Source: Dermanyssus gallinae
Lineage: Eukaryota; Arthropoda; Arachnida; Mesostigmata; Dermanyssidae
Length of the DNA stretch: 64,000 bases
Assembly (NCBI GenBank): GCA_003439945.1
Contig: QVRM01003932.1
Location: 124,001 to 188,000, forward strand
Direction of reading: 5' to 3'
The notes under the pieces were generated by a model. That model made no database searches, was not told the DNA's origin, and worked only from the letters and a program-made list of their open reading frames with translations. Made by a program: the position numbers and the translations under genes. Shown here one piece after another: positions 54,330-64,000 of this stretch (positions are counted from its first letter, which is position 1; each line of letters begins with the position of its first letter).

Positions 54330-54960
54330 TGTGAATGCGCAGTTTTCTCAATGACTATAACTACTGGGCAGTCGTCTGGGAAGGTCAGTTTGGAGACACA
54401 GTGACAGGTTTTTCACACTGCGGCTCCGTCGGGGACAAACATTAGCAACATCAGCAACAGCAGAAGCAGCAACAACAACAGCTCGAGCGCCGGTAGAGCT
54501 CGCCGGTACACTCGCCATAACAATCGCCAGAAACTCTACCCGCTTTTCTCCAGTCGAGACGCACGCACGCACGCATACAGACAGACACGCAACTGTCGAA
54601 GATTTCATGGCGAGTTAAAAACAAAACGTGAATGACAATAGGAACGTTTTTTAACAGAAATATATATATCCCGTTCTAGTAATTGAAGCTATATATTAAA
54701 GTCATTATTATTATTGTCACGTGGTTGTTAGGATAGTGCTTTGTATTATTATATTAATTCAGTTCTAAGAGAAGGGTTGTCTGTCCCACAGCGGCGCACT
54801 GCCGCTATCGAACGCTAGCAGCGGCGTTAGCAGCCGCCCTCCGATACGCTCCTCATTGCTACTCCATACGCGAGTGTCGCCCAGTTGGCAAAGCTCGCCT
54901 AATAAGGCCACACGCGATAGACAACGCATCGGGTTAGGACGCCAATGTATGCATGCATGC

Positions 54961-55003
<43 letters not shown>

Positions 55004-55598
55004 CCAAACACGTACCTGCTAGCAATGCTGCAGCAGTAAGCGGCCAAACATGTGGCTCAGATTAATTAGACAATGTGAGAAAATGGGAAGGCAGAAAGAA
55101 TGCATGAAAATAAGGTAAAACCATATCTGCTCTGCAAGCAATAGACAGCAGAGTTCCCTTTAGTAGCTTCCGGCTATGATGCAACCCGGGTGGAAATCGT
55201 CTGCAAGGTTATTAATTGCACCAAAAATGTTGCGTTTACTGGTCATATGAACTTAACGTATTTTTTTTCGTTACGGCATGCGCCCATCTACCAACAGCTC
55301 TATGAACTCAAGGCTGACACCAGAATGCTCGTAATGGCGGTAAAACCCGACGAACGTAATTTGTCTGGATGGCGAGAAAAAGTTTCCGACGGTTTCGACA
55401 TGCATCGTCGAAACGGCAATACCCAGCGCCCTATCATCAACGACTGTGACAGTACATAGAAGAAAGAGGTCGCCCCGTCGCACGTTGTACAAACTTCTAG
55501 CAGAGGAAAGTTGCAAACAACTCTGGTACCTTTGCAACCACCTGTCACGATTCTGGCAGTAAACGGCACGAAAAAAATCGTCCTGCTTGAAGCCCTAG

Positions 55599-55650
<52 letters not shown>

Positions 55651-56320
55651 ACTCGTGTATGCTGCAAACGCAATGGCCCCACGTGTTGTTCTGCTTGTGC
55701 CGATATACCGACTTTTACAGCAATAGCTTGTTTGCGATTGAACGCACGTTTCTCTGAATGACGAAAGACCGCCATTTAGCTTGACGCGCGTCCTGCCCCG
55801 CACTGCCAAGGGCTAGCGCAGAAAGTCGTTACGACCTACACCAGGAGTCCCGCGCGTATCGTCAGCTCATGCGCACAACCATTCGCATAGATTGGCTGCG
55901 GACGATATTGAAGCGAATTTCCTCATCTGGATGGTAATGTTACAAGCTTAAACCGGGCGCCGGAACAGTTCGGATGTCTGCACTGGACCTTGCAAGGTGT
56001 TGCCTCATACGACTGGCACACTCAGGGCATTGGTAGCTCTACCAGTGTGCCTAGACATGCATGGGGCCAGTCCGACACTGTCGCGAGCTTGTTTTGCTCG
56101 TCTGCCATCCACATCATACAGCGCGTGACGCAATTTTCACGAGTCGCCATTTTGCTAACGACTCGGCTAGTTACAAATGATAGGCATGCGGCCCAGTTAG
56201 CCAGCAGCAGCGTGTTTCCTCTTAAACACACTGGGACGAACATTTAAGATGAATTTTACACAACATTTATGTTTCTCTATTACGGAAAATATTTCGCTAA
56301 CTATGCACCACTATCCTATA

Positions 56321-56359
<39 letters not shown>

Positions 56360-57381
56360 GAACACTCCTGCCTTGGGGTGTATGCTCAGTTGTGTTGCTT
56401 ATGCTTAGGCGATGCACTTCTGCGTTAAGAAGAAAGGTGGTCATTTGAAGACTGAGCGCGTAGGCAGTACATCTCTGTCTCTCTGTCTCGGATGAATGAA
56501 AACGTGTGTGAATATATTTTTAAATGTATGGATGGATTGTTTGCTTATGGTGTTCTTACTGAAATTAGCTACCGTATTGTCGCAATCGCAGCAGTCTCCC
56601 CATAACGGCTTCACTCAGCATGTTCATAACCAAACGTGGAGCCAAATCTATATATATCGCAAATATAGCCGGCCCACTGACATATTGAGGTAAGTCCCCG
56701 AATAAAGAAAAGGATTGATCTTGTTTCTGATGTCATATCGGCAAACATTTTTGCCTATAAAGTGTTGCAGTAGGAAAAGCGTTCGTTTTGGTAGCACGCA
56801 TGGCGATCATCTTTTGATAAACAAGCGGCTGTAATATTATAACCAAAAACATCCGTAAATTGTTGCGCTTCCGTTCAAGTTTCCCTGAACAGAGAGGTCA
56901 ATCAATCAATGTGTGCCGTTTCGCTGTTTGGCTCGGGTGCCACGTCAAATTCATGAAAGTTCTATCTGCATAATGGTGCGTGATTCGTAATGGCAATGTA
57001 AGGTAGATGTTAATGTAGACGACAATCAATGTTTTCTTCGATGTTTTCTCTTCATCAATGTAGAGGCGTTGTTACTTTACTTTCGAGAACCTCGTCCTTG
57101 TCAAGGTCTGATCACCACTAAAACCCAATAGAGCAGTTTAGCGTTTTATCTAGTACGCATCTTTCACGCTGACCCACACGATATCTCGCTCGCTTCTCTT
57201 TCACCCTTTTCTCTTTTTTTCATCATCTTCCCTAATTCCGTCATTTTGTCTAATGTAGCAAAATGTCACTTCTCTCAATCAGTCGGACTGTGTGTATCTC
57301 TCACAGCTGATGGTTTGCCTCCTCTCCTTCGGCACTTGCTTAGGTCCCGGCGTCAACATTCCCTTAGCTCGATGTTGTCCC

Positions 57382-57415
<34 letters not shown>

Positions 57416-58063
57416 AGCGCCCGCTCGTGCACACATTGAAGCTGGCAAAAACAGCAAATAGTGATCATCATTATTGTTACGATACTTGTCGGCATCACAA
57501 GTGACATTGCTCTTTGCTCCGCAGAGTTCCTGCTATCCTGCTATCCATGGAGGACCCTCCTTCGCCGCAGCTATTATAATTCGAGGCGAACGTGAGAGAG
57601 AGAGCTAAGCACTCTCCAAGTCCAAGACCTGATAGTCGGTCCCACAATACGCAATCACGCCGATCACTCGCAACAGCGGCAGTGTAATTTCCACGTCAGT
57701 GTCACATTGCGTTGTTTACAATAGACGCATACATACGCCCGCACATAATTCCAGTGTTGTTGTTGGTGACCTTGGCTCGCAACACCAAGGTTGTTCATCG
57801 TATGACAGGAGAGAAGCTTTACTGCGGGCTGTGCCGTTTCGTCCAAAGTTTTGTTTTGCCACTTAAATCTGAATTTCTTCAACGGCTGTGATTCATTTAA
57901 TCGAAAGCTGGTCGTGTCGTCCGTCCTGCATAGGCACCAATCCATAAGGGTGGGGAAGTCCCTTCGGAGAGAGGATTGCGAGTATCATTGTCGTGGTAAC
58001 AACCAACTTCCAGCCCGAGTAGTTATGCACGCTGGCCGGCCCGGATTAACGGCGCTTCGTTAC
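54330..58063. other. intergenic, microsatellite-bearing, no gene supported
   Basis: Contains (TA)n tracts at 54961-55001, 55600-55647, 56320-56356 and 57380-57415. Frames at 55190-55459 (+) and 55300-55809 (-) overlap each other, lack ATG context or motifs, and are not called. No polyadenylation signal for the downstream minus-strand gene was identified with confidence. Confidence 0.45.
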
Positions 58064-58177
58064 TTAAGCAGTCGCCTCCTCCTTGGCTTTGCTGCTCTTC
58101 TTCTTGAAGAAGGATGCGGTGCTCAAACCTCCCGACTTCTTCTTCTTCTTCTTTTCACCCTTCGATGGAGAACTCAC
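58064..58177 (-). CDS. last coding exon: polybasic tail
   Basis: 114 bp, acceptor AACTAG, phase 0. Six consecutive Lys codons, then GLSTASFFKKKSSKAK; stop TAA at 58064-58066. Confidence 0.72.
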   Translation of the reverse strand: MSSPSKGEKKKKKKSGGLSTASFFKKKSSKAKEEATA

Positions 58178-61100
58178 CTAGTTCAGAACATGTGCAAATG
58201 ACACAGAGTCGAATTAAAAATCACACACAAAATAATAACAAGGTCTCAATCGACTGCTCGAGACGAGAGAACAGAATCCCAATCTTAAAGATAGGAAAAG
58301 GTCTAATCTAAAATTTCATACGAATCGCGCAGAAGGGTCGATTCAAGGACTTCTTTACGAAGACGAGAAAATACGAAGAAGCCTCAAATTATATATGACG
58401 GTACATGCATTCTGAATGATCACAACAACAAAACAGCTCAAAACTATGACAGAATCCCATTCTTATAGATAAGAAAAGGTCTAATCCTAGTCCCGAGACG
58501 AATCGCGGAAGGCGTCAAGCTTCAAGGACGTTTTTTACGAAGAAATCTCTATACTTATAGATATATTCGTCGTATAGTACGTCCAGTATATAGTCATCAT
58601 GAACGTAAGCAAGCGCAAACGACAAGTGTCACCCTTAGCTGCCACGTTGTACTCACCGACTCGCTCACATCCTTGCTGGAGAGAGATTTCGATTCATCCC
58701 CGCTCTTGTCATTTTCCTTGTCCTGATCTTTGCCACCTACAAAGAAATGACCCCGCGTCAAGCCGATAGACGCCACCAGACGTAGCAGCAGCAACAACGA
58801 GACACAGAGAAAAACCGTATTAGGTACAAAACAACAATTATTCGCGCTTCCTGTTGGTCACCAACGAGTATTTATTTATTTGTACACTTTTAATGGATCT
58901 GTATTCCCACGCGTTCGGAGATGTATTCGGAGTATGTCGGACTAATCGCATGTAGCCAATCTGTGCCCTGTTCCTCTAAAATGGCTGATTCCTGCCGGCG
59001 AGTTTGTGTCCCTCCATATTTATCCTTCAAACTGCCGCTCCTGGTCTCATAACTACATAAGCCAAAACAACTGTTCAGGATTGTTCCCATGGTTAATGAT
59101 CTTCGTCAGCTTCTTAAGCATACTTTGCTAGCGTCCATCCCTAGTTCTTCAAGGAAGTTAACCACCCAGCGCAAACGTCATTTCAATCAGGCTAACCTAA
59201 CACTTGACCGCTGACAAATTAAATAGGCAAAAATAATGTAGATGCTCTCCACAGTTCTAACACATGTTAAAGCAAAGCCTCCTTTCAGATACAGAACTAT
59301 TAGTGGAGTGATTTCTTCAACGCTAGCTACGTTTTTAAAAGCCCGACTAGTAAGTAGCTGAAGCAATGAAAACGTCGATTCGTTACAGCGGCTAGTAGTA
59401 GTTTAGACGTATTTTATACATGGTTCAGCAAAATTATGACAAGCGTAATCCTTTTGCCTATCCCAAGCAAAATCTTAGTGAATCTCTAGGTGTGCCTCTT
59501 TCAATGTTGTTGTTGTCTAAGAGCTGCTACAGCTGTTACCATCACCACTCAGGTTATTCGTGTTACGTGAACTACATACAGCATGAACTAATAACAGATT
59601 TCTAAGCAAGACTAAGAAACACAGCGACAACAACAATGTTAATAATAGCAGTGACGACTCAAGACGTAACGACTCAAGACGTAGTAAGCAACAGCAACAA
59701 GGAGATTTGACCTAGAACAGGCACAAGACGACGATTGATCTCGGGATGATGAAACATTGGCCATTAAGGCACTGATCAAACGCGACCATTGCCCCGCGTT
59801 TAACGATGTTACAACTGTGTTTCGTAAGTAGCTAAAGCTCGCTTTTGCATAAGCCTGCAGCAGTCCTAGGCGGCGGCAGCAGCAGCAGCAATCTCGTAGT
59901 GGTACTACATATATGATAGTACATACTAGCGGTGACATTAGCGGAGCAAGGGCGAGCCTAGTTCTCGCCGTGTTCTCGCAAGCGGCTACCTAACAACAAC
60001 AACAATAAAAACGTTGAATAAATGTGCAAAACGTTGCAGGTTCTCTCTCATTCGTCATGCGTAGATGAGCCAAACAACGCAATGCGAATACACGCCGAAC
60101 GAACAACGGGGAGGGAGGAAGACAGACAGGCAGACGGACAGACAGACAGAATCAATTGCTACTGCTTGATGCGTCATACACTCCTCACATGAATATCAGT
60201 CAGGCGCAATGAAATGTATGTGTTCGCATATGGTAAATATACAAGCATATATGTATACATATATTGTATCCAACACATTTAATATATATATATAGTATGT
60301 CTTTTTTGTAATACGTCGAACATGAGGTTTTAAGTGATCTTAAGTCAACATTTGTCAACAAATATATGTATGCACCATAGCTGGCCATGCATTAGAGCTC
60401 GTGACTCTTCGCCTATTCATAACAATAATAGCAGTGGCAAAAAAACAAAACAAAACAAAAACAAATGTAGACATGTTATCATCTAAACAAACGAACAAGC
60501 AATAAAGGTTGCCAGCCCGTAGCGTGGTGTCGTTCTCTTCTGACAGCCACTTGATAGCCGAGCTTCGCGTTGTGTGTGGACTCACTCTTCTTGGGCTTCC
60601 TTTCCGAGAAGTACCTCCTGCCGAAGCCGAGCGTCTGGCTGCGTTGCTCCTCCGCATCTGGTTGCAGTCGCCATAGTCAAGCAATATGTTTTTTTATGTC
60701 GTCAACATCCACCGACCGACCGATCAACCAGCCAAACCCAACCAAACCAAACCAGCAGAACAAACTAGTAGCCATAACCAGCACAACTCATGCACATGCC
60801 ACGTTCACACAATTGATGCGAGACACACAGAGCATCATCTAAGCGGCTCCTACAGCTGCTGCCATAGCCACTGCTTACACAAAAAATTTAATGTGAAATA
60901 AAAAAAAATACAACGGACAACGACCCAATACACTCCGATACCCCAGGCGACCTCCCAGCTGACTCAAATCATTTTAGCACGAAGACAGTGGGTGAGTGGT
61001 AAGTACAAAATGTGGCCTGCGCTGTGTGCATATGTGCAACACACATGTTCAAATGCTCTCGAACGACTGCATCAGAACCAACTTCGGCTCAGAAAAGTCA

Positions 61101-62084
61101 TATATTCCAAAAGCTCAACACCATCTATCTATGTAGGTACTACATTTCTTGAAAGAATCGACCAGATTAAGCACTCATGTGCTGCGGTGCTGTAAGCGAA
61201 CTAGGAAGAGATGGGTGCACTTCTCTGTGATTGTTGTTGGTGATTGTCGAGAGGTGAACTTGATAAGAAAATAGCCTGTAAAAGGTTTACCGTTAGAAAT
61301 AGAATGTAGTGTGCTGGACTTTTTTCGGACTGTTGTCCCTCATCCAACATTTAACGTCCACGGGACTGCTTTCGCATTGCTTTATAAAACAGACCTCATA
61401 AACTCAAATGTGCAACGGTGGGGCTCGAACCATATGTTTCTCCTCCGGTCACAAGGTGCACGCGAATGCACCACGCCACCGGGCTCGACCAGTGTACTAA
61501 ACTAGTTGAAGGTACTACTAGTCTGACCCGTTTCCGGAGTGTATTGACGACCGAAGCCGATCTAGCTGGCTGAAAACGTCGGTCACGTTTGACCAAGAAA
61601 AGAATTCCATCCGAAAAAATGTATTTACCGATATACGAGGTTTTAAGTTATGAAAGACAGAAGAATTTGAGCGTCCGTAAGGGTACGTTGTAGCGATGTT
61701 AAACAAAGCTCTCGAGTGCGAACGAGTGGAAGTAAAATTCGTCCCAGAATAGCTGAGCTGTTTTACACTGGGTATTTCGATGGGTATGTGGCTACGCCAA
61801 ACCAAGGTCCAATCTTCCCACAGATACTTCAAAGAGGAGCCTTAGAGAAAAACTAGCAAGAGAGATTTAATGCTGTTAGTTAAGCAGTAGCATCAGCACA
61901 AGGTGTTAGTGCACTAACACGAAAACTATTAGTACGATTCATACAAGCGTTTGCCCAACGGTTAGCAGTTAAAGAAACTCAAACGGCAAATTCTGTAGTT
62001 TAATTAGTAAAAAGCAGCAATGGCATTGGCAAGCGTTAATGCACCATGTTCAAAGCAATACATAATAATTACTACGCAGTGGTA

Positions 62085-62122
<38 letters not shown>

Positions 62123-63328
62123 GTTAAGCATGGTATCAATCTTTCGAACACCAAAGCGAACAATGGCAGTGCTAAACTACTTCATCTGCACTATAAAAAC
62201 GAAATTATAATTAAACGCCAAGCGTTACGTTACAGTGACTTTCCCGAAAAGTCAAGTGCGTTTAAATGGTACGACTAGTTGTTTAAGACACGTAAATGTG
62301 CAATGTTCACCAAGCAGGACATGCCCATCCCAATCCACATCTGTCTGTAACATCTCTGAGCCTCCGGCATAGTAAAGTTTTCGGGCTGATCCTCAGCCAA
62401 GTTTTAAAAATTTAATTTTTTATTTTATAGCCTCCGGCATAGTACCGACTGCGTTAAGCGTTGAGAATAATGACATCTTCGGACTATATAAAATAACCTT
62501 TATACATGGCTGCCCGGATGCATAAGCAACAAAGTCAGAAGAACTTAGTCAGGTAAAGTGACACGTTAGGGAAAGATGGAAACGAATAACGACATGGCAT
62601 TGCATAACCAAACGCAACTACGGCCGGACATGGCCGGTTGCCATACGTGAGATTATAGCCATGTCTTATCAATGTTGAACTGTCATACTGGCAAAGCGAC
62701 CATTTAGTATTAACTAATAAGAAATAAAGTGTCATCATAATGTGGGTAATTGATTGATGCTCCTCAATAGGCAGTTAACCAATGATCGCCAAATACGTCT
62801 CTTATTGTCAAATCTCCAGTGTGCCAATCGCTGTGATCACCTGTTATCGGCAGGGGAGGAAAACCGTTCCTCAACTGCCGAAAGAGCAACCCCACAAGCG
62901 TTCTAGCAAATTGTTCATACAAGCGATGGCTAGCTCACATAAGGAAATCAGTGAGCCCTCTACTACACTGAAGCATACGTTGCTTGACTGAGGCCGACGA
63001 AGAAAGTTATGCTAGCCGCCGGTCCAAGCGTATGTGAGCATTAAGAAACTGGCACCTCCACCACCACCACCAACTGTCACCACTAGCCACCATCACCACC
63101 GAAGCAGCAAGCTGGGAGACTTCAGCTCTATTCTTGAGCTTACCTTCAGCGGCCATGCGGGCCGATAGCGAACGTCTGACACTGCTGCTCGTCGAGCCCG
63201 GATATGCTGCTGAATCGTCTACAATCGAATTGCATTTTCAGAAAACTTTACTGACTCCTGCCGCAGTGCTCTAGCGGTTGTAATCCCTCACAACAAAGTA
63301 CAACTATCCAGATGAGCATATGGCACGC

Positions 63329-63367
<39 letters not shown>

Positions 63368-64000
63368 TATATATAGAACACATCTGTGGTTAGCCTTACA
63401 ATTCACACACGCATCGTTGAGCTAGCTAGACATACAAGCAAATAAAGTTACACACAAGTATACGTGCAACCAAAACGAAAATAAACGCTCCATGTAGTAA
63501 AACACCAGGCGACATCAAAGGCCGATGCGTCTAGAGACGCTAGGAGATGCCCGTTGAGTTGAGCTCTATTTGACATACACAGCTAAAACCTTAGCAAACC
63601 ATGGATGACTACTAAGTATATAACTGCAGTCTTTGTTCTAACACGTGAAGCATGCTTTTGACGGAGTAAAAACTATCGTGCCATGCAACTGTTGCAAAAG
63701 CTTTTAGTTAAACATTTCAGTACACTAAAATATACGTATATATATAGGATGTCGTCTAGGCCTGTAAGTAAGAAGCAAGAAATCTGTAAATAGGAGACAT
63801 CTGGGAGAAGTTGAAGCGGTCAAGATTAAAGTCCATACCTTCTTCGGAAACTGGTGACTGGATAGGCGATCTGTGGGCACTTGGGAGAGTCGCATTAGTT
63901 TCGGGCTGACTCTTAAGGGGAGTCGAAGACAGAGCTGCGTGGGCAATTGGTTCTTGCAGTAGTGGTCGGAGGTTGTCTGGAATATCATCTTCGATGGGTT
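58064..64000 (-). CDS. C-terminal five exons of a gene with a lysine-rich MARCKS/adducin-like tail (partial)
   Basis: Exons in transcript order: beyond 64000 to 63839, 63209-63144, 60657-60586, 58736-58657, 58177-58064. All junctions are GT..AG with matching phases (1, 1, 1, 0). Encoded blocks: PIEDDIPDNLRPLLQEPIAH and SPIQSPVSEE; AYPGSTSSSVRRSLSARMAA; QTLGFGRRYFSERKPKK; GKDQDKENDKSGDESKSLSS; and SSPSKGEKKKKKKSGGLSTA followed by SFFKKKSSKAKEEATA, then TAA. The Ser/Pro/Lys-rich, low-complexity C-terminus with polyK followed by (T/S)xSFxKKK resembles the MARCKS-related end of adducins (SPSK-KKKK-TPSFLKK), a calmodulin/PKC-regulated membrane-binding segment. The GFGRRYFSERKPKK exon is not a part of adducin I know, so the identity is tentative. 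The 5' part lies outside the window. Confidence 0.7.
58657..58736 (-). CDS. penultimate exon: acidic/Ser-Lys-rich
   Basis: 80 bp, acceptor TTTGTAG, donor TCG|GTGAGT. It encodes GKDQDKENDKSGDESKSLSS then KDVSES. Confidence 0.72.
60586..60657 (-). CDS. exon encoding EEQRSQTLGFGRRYFSERK
   Basis: 72 bp, acceptor AACCAG, donor AAGAAGA|GTGAGT, phase 1 to 1. Confidence 0.7.
61328..61489 (-). mobile_element. SINE-1, near-complete copy in an intron
   Basis: Minus strand: GGTCGAGCCCGGTGGCGTGG, B box GGTTCGAGCC (plus positions 61422-61431), CGTTGCACATTTGAGTTTAT, AAGCAATGCGAAAGCAGTCC and GTGGACGTTAAATG. Same order as 43641-43816. It lies in the same orientation as the host gene. Confidence 0.85.
61500..63143. 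other. intron, no exon recognised
   Basis: Contains a (TA)n tract at 62089-62120 and nothing else recognisable. The 18-base phrase TAGCCTCCGGCATAGTA occurs in closely similar form at 62358-62376 and 62428-62446, flanking an AT-rich stretch. Confidence 0.5.
63144..63209 (-). CDS. exon encoding AYPGSTSSSVRRSLSARMAAE, tandem acceptor
   Basis: 66 bp, phase 1 to 1, donor GAAG|GTAAGC. The acceptor is TTCAGCAG: splicing at the first AG gives Ala-Ala-Tyr, at the second Ala-Tyr. RRSLSA is a basophilic kinase-type site by pattern. Confidence 0.7.
63331..63375. repeat. (TA)n microsatellite
   Basis: TA tract with one GCATA break, in the intron between the two most upstream exons. Confidence 0.9.
63839..64000 (-). 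CDS. most upstream exon in window (partial): Pro/Ser-rich
   Basis: Open to the window edge; donor GAAGAAG|GTATGG. It encodes PIEDDIPDNLRPLLQEPIAH and HRSPIQSPVSEE with several SP/TP sites. Confidence 0.68.

Noticed and set aside
55190..55809. Opposing frames at 55190-55459 (+) and 55300-55809 (-)
   Set aside because: They overlap, one runs through a TA microsatellite, and neither has a recognisable motif.

Overview
This is eukaryotic nuclear DNA. Spliced genes with GT..AG introns in consistent phase, decayed non-LTR retrotransposons, tRNA-headed SINEs and very dense AT dinucleotide and AAC/GTT trinucleotide microsatellites point to an animal. Gene structure and repeat content fit an arthropod, possibly an acarine, but that is inference and no marker here settles it.

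Layout. 0.5-3.0 kb: an R1-like LINE relic (+) split by a 5'-truncated LINE of another family ('LINE-A', -) with a 17-bp target-site duplication. 8.3-31.3 kb: a four-exon lysosome-associated membrane glycoprotein gene (LAMP, +). Its first intron is about 18.8 kb and mostly simple-sequence DNA, with a 14-copy 25-bp minisatellite, SINEs and a LINE fragment. Its second intron holds a decayed reverse-transcriptase element. 33.2-36 kb: another LINE relic, a SINE and a small minisatellite. 36.9-41.4 kb: a five-exon glutathione peroxidase (-) of the cysteine type with its full catalytic tetrad. 42-53 kb: a retroelement graveyard containing LINE-A inserted in LINE-A, a long LINE-B with endonuclease and reverse transcriptase, LINE-B fragments (one inserted in another repeat, 'family C') and two SINE families. 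54 kb: a possible small secreted cysteine-rich product (-). 58-64 kb: the last five coding exons of a larger gene (-) that ends in a lysine-rich, MARCKS/adducin-like tail and continues past the window edge.

The genes do not form a pathway. LAMP is a lysosomal membrane glycoprotein, the peroxidase reduces (lipid) hydroperoxides, and the 3' gene is probably a membrane- or cytoskeleton-associated phosphoprotein. The clearest history is in the repeats: three insertions can be read directly because flanking duplications and an uninterrupted relative or reading frame reveal the pre-insertion sequence. I found no previously undescribed multi-gene system.
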